Shown here: positions 35,172 through 43,073 of the stretch, piece after piece
Layout of the letters: each line of letters opens with the position of its first letter
How positions within the stretch are numbered: the stretch's first letter is position 1
NCBI RefSeq assembly: GCF_017874215.1
Contig: NZ_JAGGLB010000003.1
Coordinates: forward strand, 434,001-498,000
Source of the DNA: Paenibacillus eucommiae
GTDB taxonomy: Bacteria > Bacillota > Bacilli > Paenibacillales > NBRC-103111
Length of the DNA stretch: 64,000 nucleotides
Reading direction: 5' to 3'
Position numbers and translations under genes: made by a program
Notes under the pieces: generated by a model
Databases searched by the model: none
Told to the model about the DNA's origin: nothing
The model's input: the letters and a program-made list of their open reading frames with translations, nothing else

Positions 35172-36716
35172 CTACTCCCCCTGTTCCTTAAGAGGCTGAA
35201 CGGGCTTCATCGTCCTGCTGCTGCGGCTTCCTCCCCCAGCTCTTGTTAACCGCGGCCTCTTTGTTGGTGTCCAGGCAGGAGCCCGTACCAGAACATCCTT
35301 CCACTCTTCAGACATCATTGGTGCCAAAGGCGATAAATAAGGAGTCCCAAATGAGCGAAGTGAGCATAAGTGAATAACTATCGCGATCAAGCCGATCAAT
35401 AAACCGAGCAGCCCCAGAATCCCTGCCAGCAGCATAATAGGAAATCGCAATAGCCGAATAGAGATTCCAATTGTATAGTGAGGAATTAAGAATGAGGCAA
35501 TACCAGTAATAGCCACAACCATAACCATGGGAGAGGAAACGAGCCCGGCTGAGGTGGCTGCTTGTCCTATTACAAGAGCTCCGACAATGCTGACAGCTGC
35601 CCCTACCTGTTTAGGGAGACGTACACCAGCTTCCCGTAAAGCTTCAAACATGGTCTCCATAATAAAAGCTTCAACAAGCGCTGGAAACGGGATTTCTTCC
35701 CTGGATTTGACAATGCTGAACAACAGCGACGACGGAATCATCTCCTGATGGTAGGTCAGAACGGCAACATAAGCGGAGGGAGCAATCAAAGCAATCAAAA
35801 AGAATGTATAGCGAAGCCAGCGAATAGCTGTTGAGATCATATAGCGCTGATAAAAGTCTTCAGGTGATTGAAGCAGGGAAAATAAACTTATTGGGGCAAC
35901 AAGACAAAAGGGTGTTCCATCGGTTAAAATAGCAACACGGCCTTCCAGTAACGATGCTGTGACAGTGTCAGGGCGCTCTGTGGCCATAATTTGTGGAAAA
36001 GGAGAAAAAGGTTGATCCTCGATGTATTCTTCGATATTTCCGCTCTCCAGAACACCATCGACTTCAATAACTGCAAGCCGCTTCTCCACCTCTGCAATTA
36101 ATTCTGGAGCCGCCAATCCTTCTACATAAGCAATTGTCACACATGTTTTCGTATAAAGCCCTAGTTCTAATCCTTTCATCTTCAGGTCGGGATTACGTAT
36201 CCGCCTTCTTAACATAGCCATATTATCGGTAATAGACTCCGAAAAACCTTCACGGGGACCTCTGACCACGGATTCTGCTACCGGGTCTTCTACCGCTCTT
36301 TTACGCCAGCAGGCTAAAGAAAAGGCATAGCCGGTGTCCATACCATCAACTACCAGGACCGGGTTGCCCATTGTCAATTGATCGGCAATATCGTTAAACG
36401 TAGGCAATTCTTTAAACTGCAAATGATTAATCTTCCTATAGATCAAATCTTCAAAATAGACTTCCTGGGAAGCTTCCTGAGAAACCTCTTGTTCTATTCT
36501 GTGATCCACTGTGGAAACCGATTGCCTAATTTCGTCCAAACGCTCCTCATCAGTAAGGCCGTTGAAATACACAAACAATCCTGGAACGGTTTGTCCCAGG
36601 TCACAATCCAGATATACAATATCAGTGCAGTCAGAGAACAACTGCTGTAATCTGGTCTTATTTTGTTCAAGATGAATGCTTAGCAGATTATCAAGGTTGG
36701 ACGGATCATGGCTCAT
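35172..36716 (-). CDS. GerA-family germinant-receptor subunit (operon 3)
   Basis: A 514-residue A subunit with GPREGFSESITDNMAMLRRRIRNP, ERPDTVTASLLEGRVAILTDGTP, REEIPFPALVEAFIMETMFEALREAGVRLP and FGTPYLSPLAPM. It has a long basic, Ser/Arg-rich C-terminal tail. First gene of an operon ordered A-C-D-B, unlike the two B-A-C operons elsewhere in the window, so it is a different receptor lineage. Confidence 0.95.
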   Translation of the reverse strand: MSHDPSNLDNLLSIHLEQNKTRLQQLFSDCTDIVYLDCDLGQTVPGLFVYFNGLTDEERLDEIRQSVSTVDHRIEQEVSQEASQEVYFEDLIYRKINHLQFKELPTFNDIADQLTMGNPVLVVDGMDTGYAFSLACWRKRAVEDPVAESVVRGPREGFSESITDNMAMLRRRIRNPDLKMKGLELGLYTKTCVTIAYVEGLAAPELIAEVEKRLAVIEVDGVLESGNIEEYIEDQPFSPFPQIMATERPDTVTASLLEGRVAILTDGTPFCLVAPISLFSLLQSPEDFYQRYMISTAIRWLRYTFFLIALIAPSAYVAVLTYHQEMIPSSLLFSIVKSREEIPFPALVEAFIMETMFEALREAGVRLPKQVGAAVSIVGALVIGQAATSAGLVSSPMVMVVAITGIASFLIPHYTIGISIRLLRFPIMLLAGILGLLGLLIGLIAIVIHLCSLRSFGTPYLSPLAPMMSEEWKDVLVRAPAWTPTKRPRLTRAGGGSRSSRTMKPVQPLKEQGE

Positions 36717-36814
36717 CTTCAGTTTCCTTCTGATGTGGAATTTTGTTCTGGTTTATGCTTTCCACTTCGAGCCAATCGTATTCTATTCTTTCGTTTCAGT
36801 CAGCTTCTCCAAGC

Positions 36815-37762
36815 TCAAATAGTGCGAAGGATATCCTGCTTCTGATTGTTTACGATCAACTGAAACACATCAGGGCGGCTATAATGTCCAGTAGCATCAA
36901 AGTCAAAGCGGCTTTGTGTTACCAGCGATAAATCAAGGTCTGCTATAATCATACCCTCCTGGTCAAAAAGCGGCCCTGTTACATAACCTCCAAGCGGTCC
37001 AACAATAGCACTTCCACCTCGGCTAAGAATATCGGAATCCTGACTAATATCTCCATAACAAGCGAGGTCTACGGGGTAAGATTCCTTCGTTACAAATTGA
37101 TTGCTGGAGATCACGAAACAGCGCCCTTCACAGCCGATATGCTGCAGAGTAGCCTGCCAGGTATCCCGTGCATCTGCTGTAGGCGTTATTAAGATGTCAA
37201 TGCCTTTGGCATACATAGCCATCCGGGCAAGCGGCATATAATTTTCCCAACAAATCAAACCTCCAATTCGCCCGAAGGGTGTATCTATGACCGTTAATGT
37301 GCTCCCGTCTCCCTGTCCCCATAGAAGACGCTCAGCTCCAGTTGGGACAAGCTTGCGGTGTTTGCCCAGAACACTTCCATCAGGTCCCATATACAGGATT
37401 GAATTAAAGAGAGTCCCCCTGCTAAATTCCTGATCACGTTCAACTACACCAATGACTAGATAAACACCAGCTTCCCTGGCAATTTCCCCAAGAATAGCCG
37501 TATCTTCACCAGGAATATCGATAGCGCTCTCCCAGTAACGTGCCCAATCCTGGCGGCCTTCCGTACTCCGGCTTCCTACCCGTGTTCCAAAGGTTAGCCC
37601 CCTCGGGTACCCTGAAATGAATACTTCAGGAAATACAACCAGCTTAGCTCCTTTAGCAGCGGCATCTTTCGTCCAACTGGCAATCTGGGTTAAAGATGAT
37701 AGTTTGTCAAAGAGGATGGGTGCCGCTTGAACCACTGCGACACGTAATTGGCCTTCTTTCAT
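36815..37762 (-). CDS. Nitrilase (carbon-nitrogen hydrolase family)
   Basis: A 315-residue enzyme hydrolysing nitriles to acids and ammonia. Catalytic Glu (FPEVFISGYPRG), Lys (GKHRKLVPTGAERLLWG) and Cys in GGLICWENYMPLARMA are all present; the C-W-E-N context fits true nitrilases rather than amidases. The start was placed at ATG 37762, 8 bases after AGGAGG; a frame to 37879 exists but lacks a site. Monocistronic. Natural substrate unknown. Confidence 0.92.
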   Translation of the reverse strand: MKEGQLRVAVVQAAPILFDKLSSLTQIASWTKDAAAKGAKLVVFPEVFISGYPRGLTFGTRVGSRSTEGRQDWARYWESAIDIPGEDTAILGEIAREAGVYLVIGVVERDQEFSRGTLFNSILYMGPDGSVLGKHRKLVPTGAERLLWGQGDGSTLTVIDTPFGRIGGLICWENYMPLARMAMYAKGIDILITPTADARDTWQATLQHIGCEGRCFVISSNQFVTKESYPVDLACYGDISQDSDILSRGGSAIVGPLGGYVTGPLFDQEGMIIADLDLSLVTQSRFDFDATGHYSRPDVFQLIVNNQKQDILRTI

Positions 37763-37988
37763 GTTCATAACCTCCTGGCGATTTGATTTCTTAAACATTT
37801 CTAGCATACTTCTATAATAAAAGAACTTGTGTGCATATATCCCATCCAAAGAACCGCTTTTTTCCCCATCCAGTTTCATTAAGAAGCCGAATGGCTGGTA
37901 TAAAAGCTTATGAATTGGATGGTTACAACTGGTTATATTATTTATATGATCAAGTTATGGTACTCTTAGGTTTAGGTGGTGGTAAGAT

Positions 37989-38201
37989 ATGTCCGTGTAT
38001 GCATATTACATCGTGTTTTTCGTTATTCTATTGTGCGGTACGATTGCAACTATCATGATTGGAAACTCTAAAGCTAACAAAGAAGGAAACCCTGAATATG
38101 ATCAAAAAACAAAAGGCTATTGGAGCAGACTAACGTGGTTTTATGTAGTCGCTATTGTTCTGGGATTTGCAGCTTTAGGCTTCTATTTGTATATGAAGTG
38201 A
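37989..38201 (+). CDS. Small two-helix membrane protein
   Basis: 70 residues: helices at about 4-24 and 48-68 around a polar loop containing NSKANKEGNPEYDQKTKGYW. GGTGGTGG lies upstream of the ATG and a good terminator follows, so it is a genuine monocistronic gene. Not a family I recognise. Confidence 0.7.
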   Translation: MSVYAYYIVFFVILLCGTIATIMIGNSKANKEGNPEYDQKTKGYWSRLTWFYVVAIVLGFAALGFYLYMK

Positions 38202-38220
38202 CCCAATATTATGGATCATA

Positions 38221-38255
38221 GATGCAAGCGCAGGTTATCTGCGCTGCATCTTTTT
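38221..38255 (+). terminator. Terminator of the small membrane protein gene
   Basis: GATGCAAGCGCAG / CTGCGCTGCATC stem with TTTTT, 19 bases after the stop codon. Confidence 0.88.
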
Positions 38256-38399
38256 GCGTTTTCTGGGCAGTTCATTTATATGGGCGGCTCATCCGGTTGT
38301 CAAATAATTGATGAATGAAGCAGCCCCAAAAACTGTGTTCAGATGTTATGATAAGGGCAGCATATTTTTATAAAAAAGATCAGTCAAGGTCGTGATAGC

Positions 38400-39836
38400 A
38401 TGTGGAAGCCAGATCGGACAAGCGGACAGTCGCTTTTTCAGCAAATAGCAGATGATATGGAGCGGAGAATCTCATACGGCGAATTTCCGCCTGGAAGCTT
38501 ACTGCCTTCTGAGCGTAAATTAGCCGAGCAGCTTGAAGTTAATCGCAGCACAGTTGTGCTTGCGTATGAGCAGCTGCGGGCACTAGGACTTATCGAAAGC
38601 CAGACAGGAAGCGGCACCCGTGTAAGCAGATTTAAGTGGGGCGTCAGTTCCAAGCATACCCCTAACTGGAACCGTTACGTAGAGGGTGGAAATTTCCTGC
38701 CCAACTTACCTTTTTTACGCCGCATCAGAGAAGTGCTTCAAAAAGGAACAGCCATCATCGATTTCGCCAGCGGTGAGCTGGCTTCGGATTTGGCTCCTAA
38801 TGAAGAAATCAGGCTTATTTTGAAAGAACAGCCTTTCATTGAGCATTTGGGGTATGTCAATCCACAAGGCTATGTACCGTTACGAGAAACTCTTGTTTCC
38901 TATTTAGAGCAATATCGCAGCATTCAGGCCACTGAATCTTCCATCCTCATCACATCCGGCTCCCAGCAGTCATTGTATTTAATTACCCAGTGCTTGCTCA
39001 GTCCAGGGGATGCTGTTGCGATTGAAGATCCCTCCTACTGCTACTCTTTGCCTATGTTTCAATCTGCCGGACTGCGTTTGTTTCGTCTGCCTGTAGATGA
39101 CAAAGGCATTAAGCCTGAGGATGTCCGGGCCTTATATAAAAAACACCGGATCCGGATGGTTTTCATTAATCCCAATTTCCAGAACCCAACTGGTGCAGTA
39201 TTCGATCCGGTTCGCCGCACGCAATTGCTCGATCTCGCTGCAGAGCTCGGCATCCCTATCGTAGAGGACGATCCATTTAGCCTGACTGCTTATGAGGGAA
39301 CACCTCCTGCTCCCCTCAAGTCTTTGGATCAGCACGGTTCCGTTATATATATTGGCTCTCTTTCCAAAATCGCAGCTTCGGGTTTACGCATTGGCTGGAT
39401 GGTTGCTCCCCATTCTGTTGTCTCCCGCCTGGCCGACGCCAGACAGCAAATGGATTTTGGGCTCAGTGTCGTTCCACAAAGAATCGCTGTTCAGTTTCTG
39501 GAATCCCCTTACGTCGAGCCGCACCTGGACCGTCTGCGTACAAGCCTGCTCTTCAAACGTGATTTACTGATAGGTGCCCTGGAAAAAGAGCTGGGGGATG
39601 ATGTAACGTTTACCGTACCGCAGGGAGGCTTGCATCTCTGGTGTAAAATTATCCCCGAAGTGAATGATAGCAAGCTGCTTGAGGAAGCGATAAAAAGAGG
39701 GATTATCTTTGTTCCCGGCAGTGTGTACGGATCTGATTCCGGCTATGTCCGCTTCACCTTCGCCAGACCCAGCCAGGAAGATATCGTTCCGGGCATAGCC
39801 AAATTTGCCGAAGCGCTTCGTGCTGTGCTCGTTTGA
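38400..39836 (+). CDS. MocR/PdxR-family regulator (GntR plus aminotransferase domains)
   Basis: A 478-residue fusion of a GntR winged helix (residues about 10-78: GSLLPSERKLAEQLEVNRSTVVLAYEQL) with a class-I aminotransferase-like domain. The PLP lysine is in GSLSKIAASGLRIGW, with NPNFQNPTGAVF and VEDDPFSLTAYEG also present. MocR proteins sense PLP adducts and control vitamin B6, GABA or other amino-compound genes. No target gene sits next to it, so the ligand is unknown. A dispersed element starts right at its stop codon. Confidence 0.93.
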   Translation: MWKPDRTSGQSLFQQIADDMERRISYGEFPPGSLLPSERKLAEQLEVNRSTVVLAYEQLRALGLIESQTGSGTRVSRFKWGVSSKHTPNWNRYVEGGNFLPNLPFLRRIREVLQKGTAIIDFASGELASDLAPNEEIRLILKEQPFIEHLGYVNPQGYVPLRETLVSYLEQYRSIQATESSILITSGSQQSLYLITQCLLSPGDAVAIEDPSYCYSLPMFQSAGLRLFRLPVDDKGIKPEDVRALYKKHRIRMVFINPNFQNPTGAVFDPVRRTQLLDLAAELGIPIVEDDPFSLTAYEGTPPAPLKSLDQHGSVIYIGSLSKIAASGLRIGWMVAPHSVVSRLADARQQMDFGLSVVPQRIAVQFLESPYVEPHLDRLRTSLLFKRDLLIGALEKELGDDVTFTVPQGGLHLWCKIIPEVNDSKLLEEAIKRGIIFVPGSVYGSDSGYVRFTFARPSQEDIVPGIAKFAEALRAVLV

Positions 39837-40135
39837 GAAAAACGCCCTTCTTGGGCGTCCTCTGAGGTGCGTGTTCGTTTTGTGGGTGGTTCGGGGAGGA
39901 AATGGCTGTGGGCTCCAGCCGCTGTTAAAGATTTGTTCCCTTGAATGGATGGATATAGAGGTAGGAACAAATCTTTAAAGGCGGACGCTGCCGCTCTTCC
40001 ACCCACAGCCATTCCCTCTCTTTAGCTACAATTCGCACGAATCACACGAACACCAAGCTCAAACGGAAAGCCAGCAAGCGTGTTTCTCTTGGTTGGAGGA
40101 GATCTCGTAGCAGGCAATGATGCTGGGATGAAGAG
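39837..40135 (+). repeat. Dispersed intergenic element, copy 5
   Basis: Starts at the MocR stop with GAGAAAAACGCCC, TTCTT, GGGCGTCC (a small stem). It continues with the GTGGGCTCCAGCCGCTGTTA...GGAACAAATCTTTAAAGGCG palindrome and ends with CTCAAACGGAAAGCCAGCAA, GGTTGGAGG and GGGATGAAGAGCAG. Complete copy. The rest of the gap to 40592 contains the four palindromes below and no gene I can support. Confidence 0.88.
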
Positions 40136-40217
40136 CAGTAACGTTCGATGAAGATCGATGGAGCGTGATGGAACGATTTGAAGCGCCTCGCGATGAAGAT
40201 CGATGAAGAACTGCTAC

Positions 40218-40405
40218 TTTAACGATGTTTTTCATCGCTAAAAGCACGAGGTCGCCTCCGCAACTTACTTTAACGATGAAAAACATCGTTAAATCCCTGG
40301 TATCCACCCAGATGGGACCATCCGACCTCTTTTAACGATGAAAAACATCATTAACGTAACGGATTGATCTGAAACCCTTACTTTAACGATTAAAAACATC
40401 GTTAA
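40218..40405. repeat. Four TTTAACGATG/CATCGTTAAA palindromes
   Basis: 24-25-bp palindromes start at 40218, 40269, 40331 and 40382 (spacings 51, 62, 51 bases). The second is perfect; the others have one mismatch. The first two and their spacer match the pair at 27451. Downstream of dispersed element copy 5, as at the other locus. Confidence 0.85.
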
Positions 40406-40591
40406 GTGAAGCACACGCTCCATTCGGGGAGACGGGGGAGACGGGAGTGACGCGACACGAGGCAGCTTTTCCCAAAAATATAAAAGGCACATTACAAATA
40501 AACCAACCGACTCCATAAAAATCGACAGGGATTATATGCACTGCACCTTTAGTTAAACTTAAAAATTAAACTAAAAAATAAACTTAAACAC

Positions 40592-41242
40592 CTACAACCC
40601 TTTCACAAAAAGGCGGCAAATGCCTTCAGTAAATCGCTGCTTGCTGTAGCCCAAAACTTCCCTGTGATACAGGTACTGTTCCGGACTGAGCGAAGATAAT
40701 ATCGTGTTCACAGTCAGTGTAACATCAATGGGCTGAATCTCCCCTTGACTTACGGCACTGTTGATCAGAGTTTCAAGAACACTGTGAAGTCGCACATAAA
40801 TCGGTTTTTGATGTATAGAGGTTCTTTTTTTGTCAGTATACATCGATTTGATCCCTGCCAGCAGTGGCGCCTTATCATCAATAAAATCAATGATCCGGAT
40901 AATGATCTGCGACAGCTGGCTTAAAGCTGCTTTTTGGGGATCGGCATCAGCCAGACTTGAATCAAGAGAGTCAAGAAACTCGGCTGTACCAGAACGCAAT
41001 AAATCGCTGCAGACCTCACCTATATGAGGATATCGGCGATACAAGGTGCCTTGACCTACCCCCGCCTCTTTGGCGATTTGGTACATCGTAACCTCTTCAA
41101 TTCCGTGCTTTTCGAACAGGCTTTGTGCAGAAGTAAGAATACGTTTACGATATTCCGAATCCCGCTCTTCGCGCCGGCCGCAGACGGCCTCTGCCGCCTT
41201 CTGTTTGTGCAGAGAATCTGCATGGTGATTTGAATGCTTCAC
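40592..41242 (-). CDS. TetR-family repressor of the adjacent MFS pump
   Basis: A 216-residue TetR-type regulator. The DNA-binding helices are ILTSAQSLFEKHGIEEVTMYQIAKEAGVGQGTLYRRYPHIGEV (about 34-78); the rest is the ligand domain. GTG start with AGGAGG. Divergent from an MFS exporter, with two identical palindromes between them. By family logic it represses the pump and itself until a toxic ligand binds. Confidence 0.92.
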   Translation of the reverse strand: MKHSNHHADSLHKQKAAEAVCGRREERDSEYRKRILTSAQSLFEKHGIEEVTMYQIAKEAGVGQGTLYRRYPHIGEVCSDLLRSGTAEFLDSLDSSLADADPQKAALSQLSQIIIRIIDFIDDKAPLLAGIKSMYTDKKRTSIHQKPIYVRLHSVLETLINSAVSQGEIQPIDVTLTVNTILSSLSPEQYLYHREVLGYSKQRFTEGICRLFVKGL

Positions 41243-41282
41243 GCAAGGTCCTCCTTACGAACAATATTCATGAAAGAAACAT

Positions 41283-41332
41283 TTGACATTGCGGACAATT
41301 GTCCGTAATATGATGTAGCGGACAATTGTCCG
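41283..41332 (+). promoter_or_regulatory. MFS pump promoter with two TetR operators
   Basis: TTGACA (41283-41288), a 17-base spacer, TAATAT (41306-41311). The palindrome CGGACAATTGTCCG occupies the spacer (41292-41305) and recurs over the expected transcription start (41319-41332), 27 bases apart. Textbook repressor layout. Confidence 0.9.
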
Positions 41333-41439
41333 AATTAATTATAACACATTCAGTGAACTTGCGCTCTTATTCATATGCCTGAATGAACCTTTAGGAAGAA
41401 TGGAGCCTTGAACTGATGTCGTCTAAGGAGGAGCAAGGG

Positions 41440-42939
41440 ATGAATCAAGCAGCTGCAACCGGCGGTAATGAACCGGAGTTTCGAATTACGAGTATTTTAG
41501 TACCGCTTATTGCCATTATATCGGGTATTTTTATGGTTATTCTCGATACGACCGCAATGAATGTCGCCCTGTCGAAGCTCGTGGTCGACTTTCAAACTGA
41601 TTTGCCTACGATACAATGGACCGTAACTGGCTACATGCTGGCAACAGCGGCTGTCATTCCGCTCGCTGGTTGGTTATCGGACCGCTTCGGGGCCAAGAAT
41701 GTATTCTTGTCCTCTGTCATTATGTTTACGATTGCTTCTCTGCTATGTGCTACGCCGAACACTGCAGAGTGGTTAATTGTGTTTCGAATTCTTCAAGGAC
41801 TGGGTGGCGGCTTCGTTATGCCTGTCGCTATGGCGTACGTATTTCGTCTGAGTCCTCCGAATAAGATTGGTCAAGTTATGGGAATGCTTGGTGTACCCAT
41901 ATTATTAGCGCCTGCGATTGGCCCTATTCTAGCCGGATGGCTGGTAGAGTTTCATTCCTGGCACTGGATATTTCTAATCAATATTCCTGTTGGGATTTTC
42001 AGCTTTATTTTTGGACTGTGGAAGCTTCCTAAAGTAGGCCGTAAACAGGTAGCCGGATTTGATTTACCGGGTATGATCCTTGGACCCATTGCTTTTGCGG
42101 CATTATCGTATGGTGTATCGCAGGGTGCAGAGAGCTGGACTTCCGACAAAACGCTCGGAGGGCTCATCATTGGTACACTTGCACTAATTGGCTTTATTAT
42201 CGTTGAGCTTAGGGCCAAGATTCCGCTTCTTGAACTGCGTGTGTTCCGTTCCGTTGATTTTTCCTTCAGTATTTTTGTCCAATGGGTTCTGCAATTCTCG
42301 TTGTTCGGAGCCATTTTCCTGCTCCCGCAATTTCTCCAGCAAGCCCGGGGTTATGGCGCGTTTGACACAGGAATGACCTTATTTCCACAAGCTTTGGCTT
42401 CAGCCGTCATGATGCCTATCGGTGGTTATTTGTTCGATAAAATTGGCGTAAGATGGTTGGTTGTTATCGGACTCAGTCTAGTCTCTGGGGCAATCTTTCA
42501 ATATTCTCATGTTAGCTTGACTACGGAGGGTCATGATTTGATCTTACCGTTGATTATGGCCGGGGCAGGTATGGGACTTATGATGATGCCGCTCAATTCA
42601 CATTTAATCAAGAAAGCGCCAAGTGATTTGGTCAGCCGGGTCACCTCGTTGACCAGCGCGATGCAGCAGGTTATCAATTCCTTTGCCGTCGCAACCTTGG
42701 TAACAATTCTTTCATCCCGGGTATCAACTTTGATCGCGGAGAAAAACATCACAGTAACCGGACCCGCCGATATGCAGAAAGCTATGCTTCAAGTGGCGCC
42801 TGAAGCCTTCGGGTACACCTTCAGAATTATGCTCGTTATTGCTGTCATTGGCATTTTCCTTGGATTATTTCTTCGCCGCGGCAAAGCACAAGAAGAAACA
42901 GCAGGCAATAAGGGAGCCGGTTTGGAAGGTCTCCACTAA
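41440..42939 (+). CDS. MFS multidrug exporter, DHA2 (14-helix EmrB/QacA) family
   Basis: A 499-residue proton-driven drug exporter with about 14 transmembrane helices. Motif A (GWLSDRFGAKNVF), LDTTAMNVALSKL (helix 1) and GPILAGWLVEFHSWHWIFLINIPVGI (motif C and after) are clear. The start was placed at ATG 41440, preceded by AAGGAGGAGCAAGGG; the in-frame ATG at 41416 lacks such a site. Controlled by the divergent TetR. Confidence 0.92.
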   Translation: MNQAAATGGNEPEFRITSILVPLIAIISGIFMVILDTTAMNVALSKLVVDFQTDLPTIQWTVTGYMLATAAVIPLAGWLSDRFGAKNVFLSSVIMFTIASLLCATPNTAEWLIVFRILQGLGGGFVMPVAMAYVFRLSPPNKIGQVMGMLGVPILLAPAIGPILAGWLVEFHSWHWIFLINIPVGIFSFIFGLWKLPKVGRKQVAGFDLPGMILGPIAFAALSYGVSQGAESWTSDKTLGGLIIGTLALIGFIIVELRAKIPLLELRVFRSVDFSFSIFVQWVLQFSLFGAIFLLPQFLQQARGYGAFDTGMTLFPQALASAVMMPIGGYLFDKIGVRWLVVIGLSLVSGAIFQYSHVSLTTEGHDLILPLIMAGAGMGLMMMPLNSHLIKKAPSDLVSRVTSLTSAMQQVINSFAVATLVTILSSRVSTLIAEKNITVTGPADMQKAMLQVAPEAFGYTFRIMLVIAVIGIFLGLFLRRGKAQEETAGNKGAGLEGLH

Positions 42940-42972
42940 AGATTTTTACTAAGACTTGAGTTAGGCAGCAAA

Positions 42973-43006
42973 ACAGGCTATCCGTCCTTTTGACGCGATA
43001 GCCTGT
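42973..43006 (+). terminator. Terminator of the MFS gene
   Basis: ACAGGCTATC and GATAGCCTGT arms around a 14-base loop, followed by CTGTGTTT; between converging genes. Confidence 0.65.
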
Positions 43007-43073
43007 CTGTGTTTGAAGAGTGCATCCCATGCCTCTATCACTCTATCACTCTTAAACTCTTACAGTAAGTCTC

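Noticed and set aside
22127..36716. Sigma-G promoters for ger operons 2 and 3
   Set aside because: Candidate hexamers had wrong spacing (for example 21 bases before 36716) or mismatched CATWHTA positions.
40218..40405. Regularly spaced repeats resembling a small CRISPR array
   Set aside because: The units are palindromes with similar spacers, spacing varies (51 and 62), there are only four, and no cas genes are nearby.
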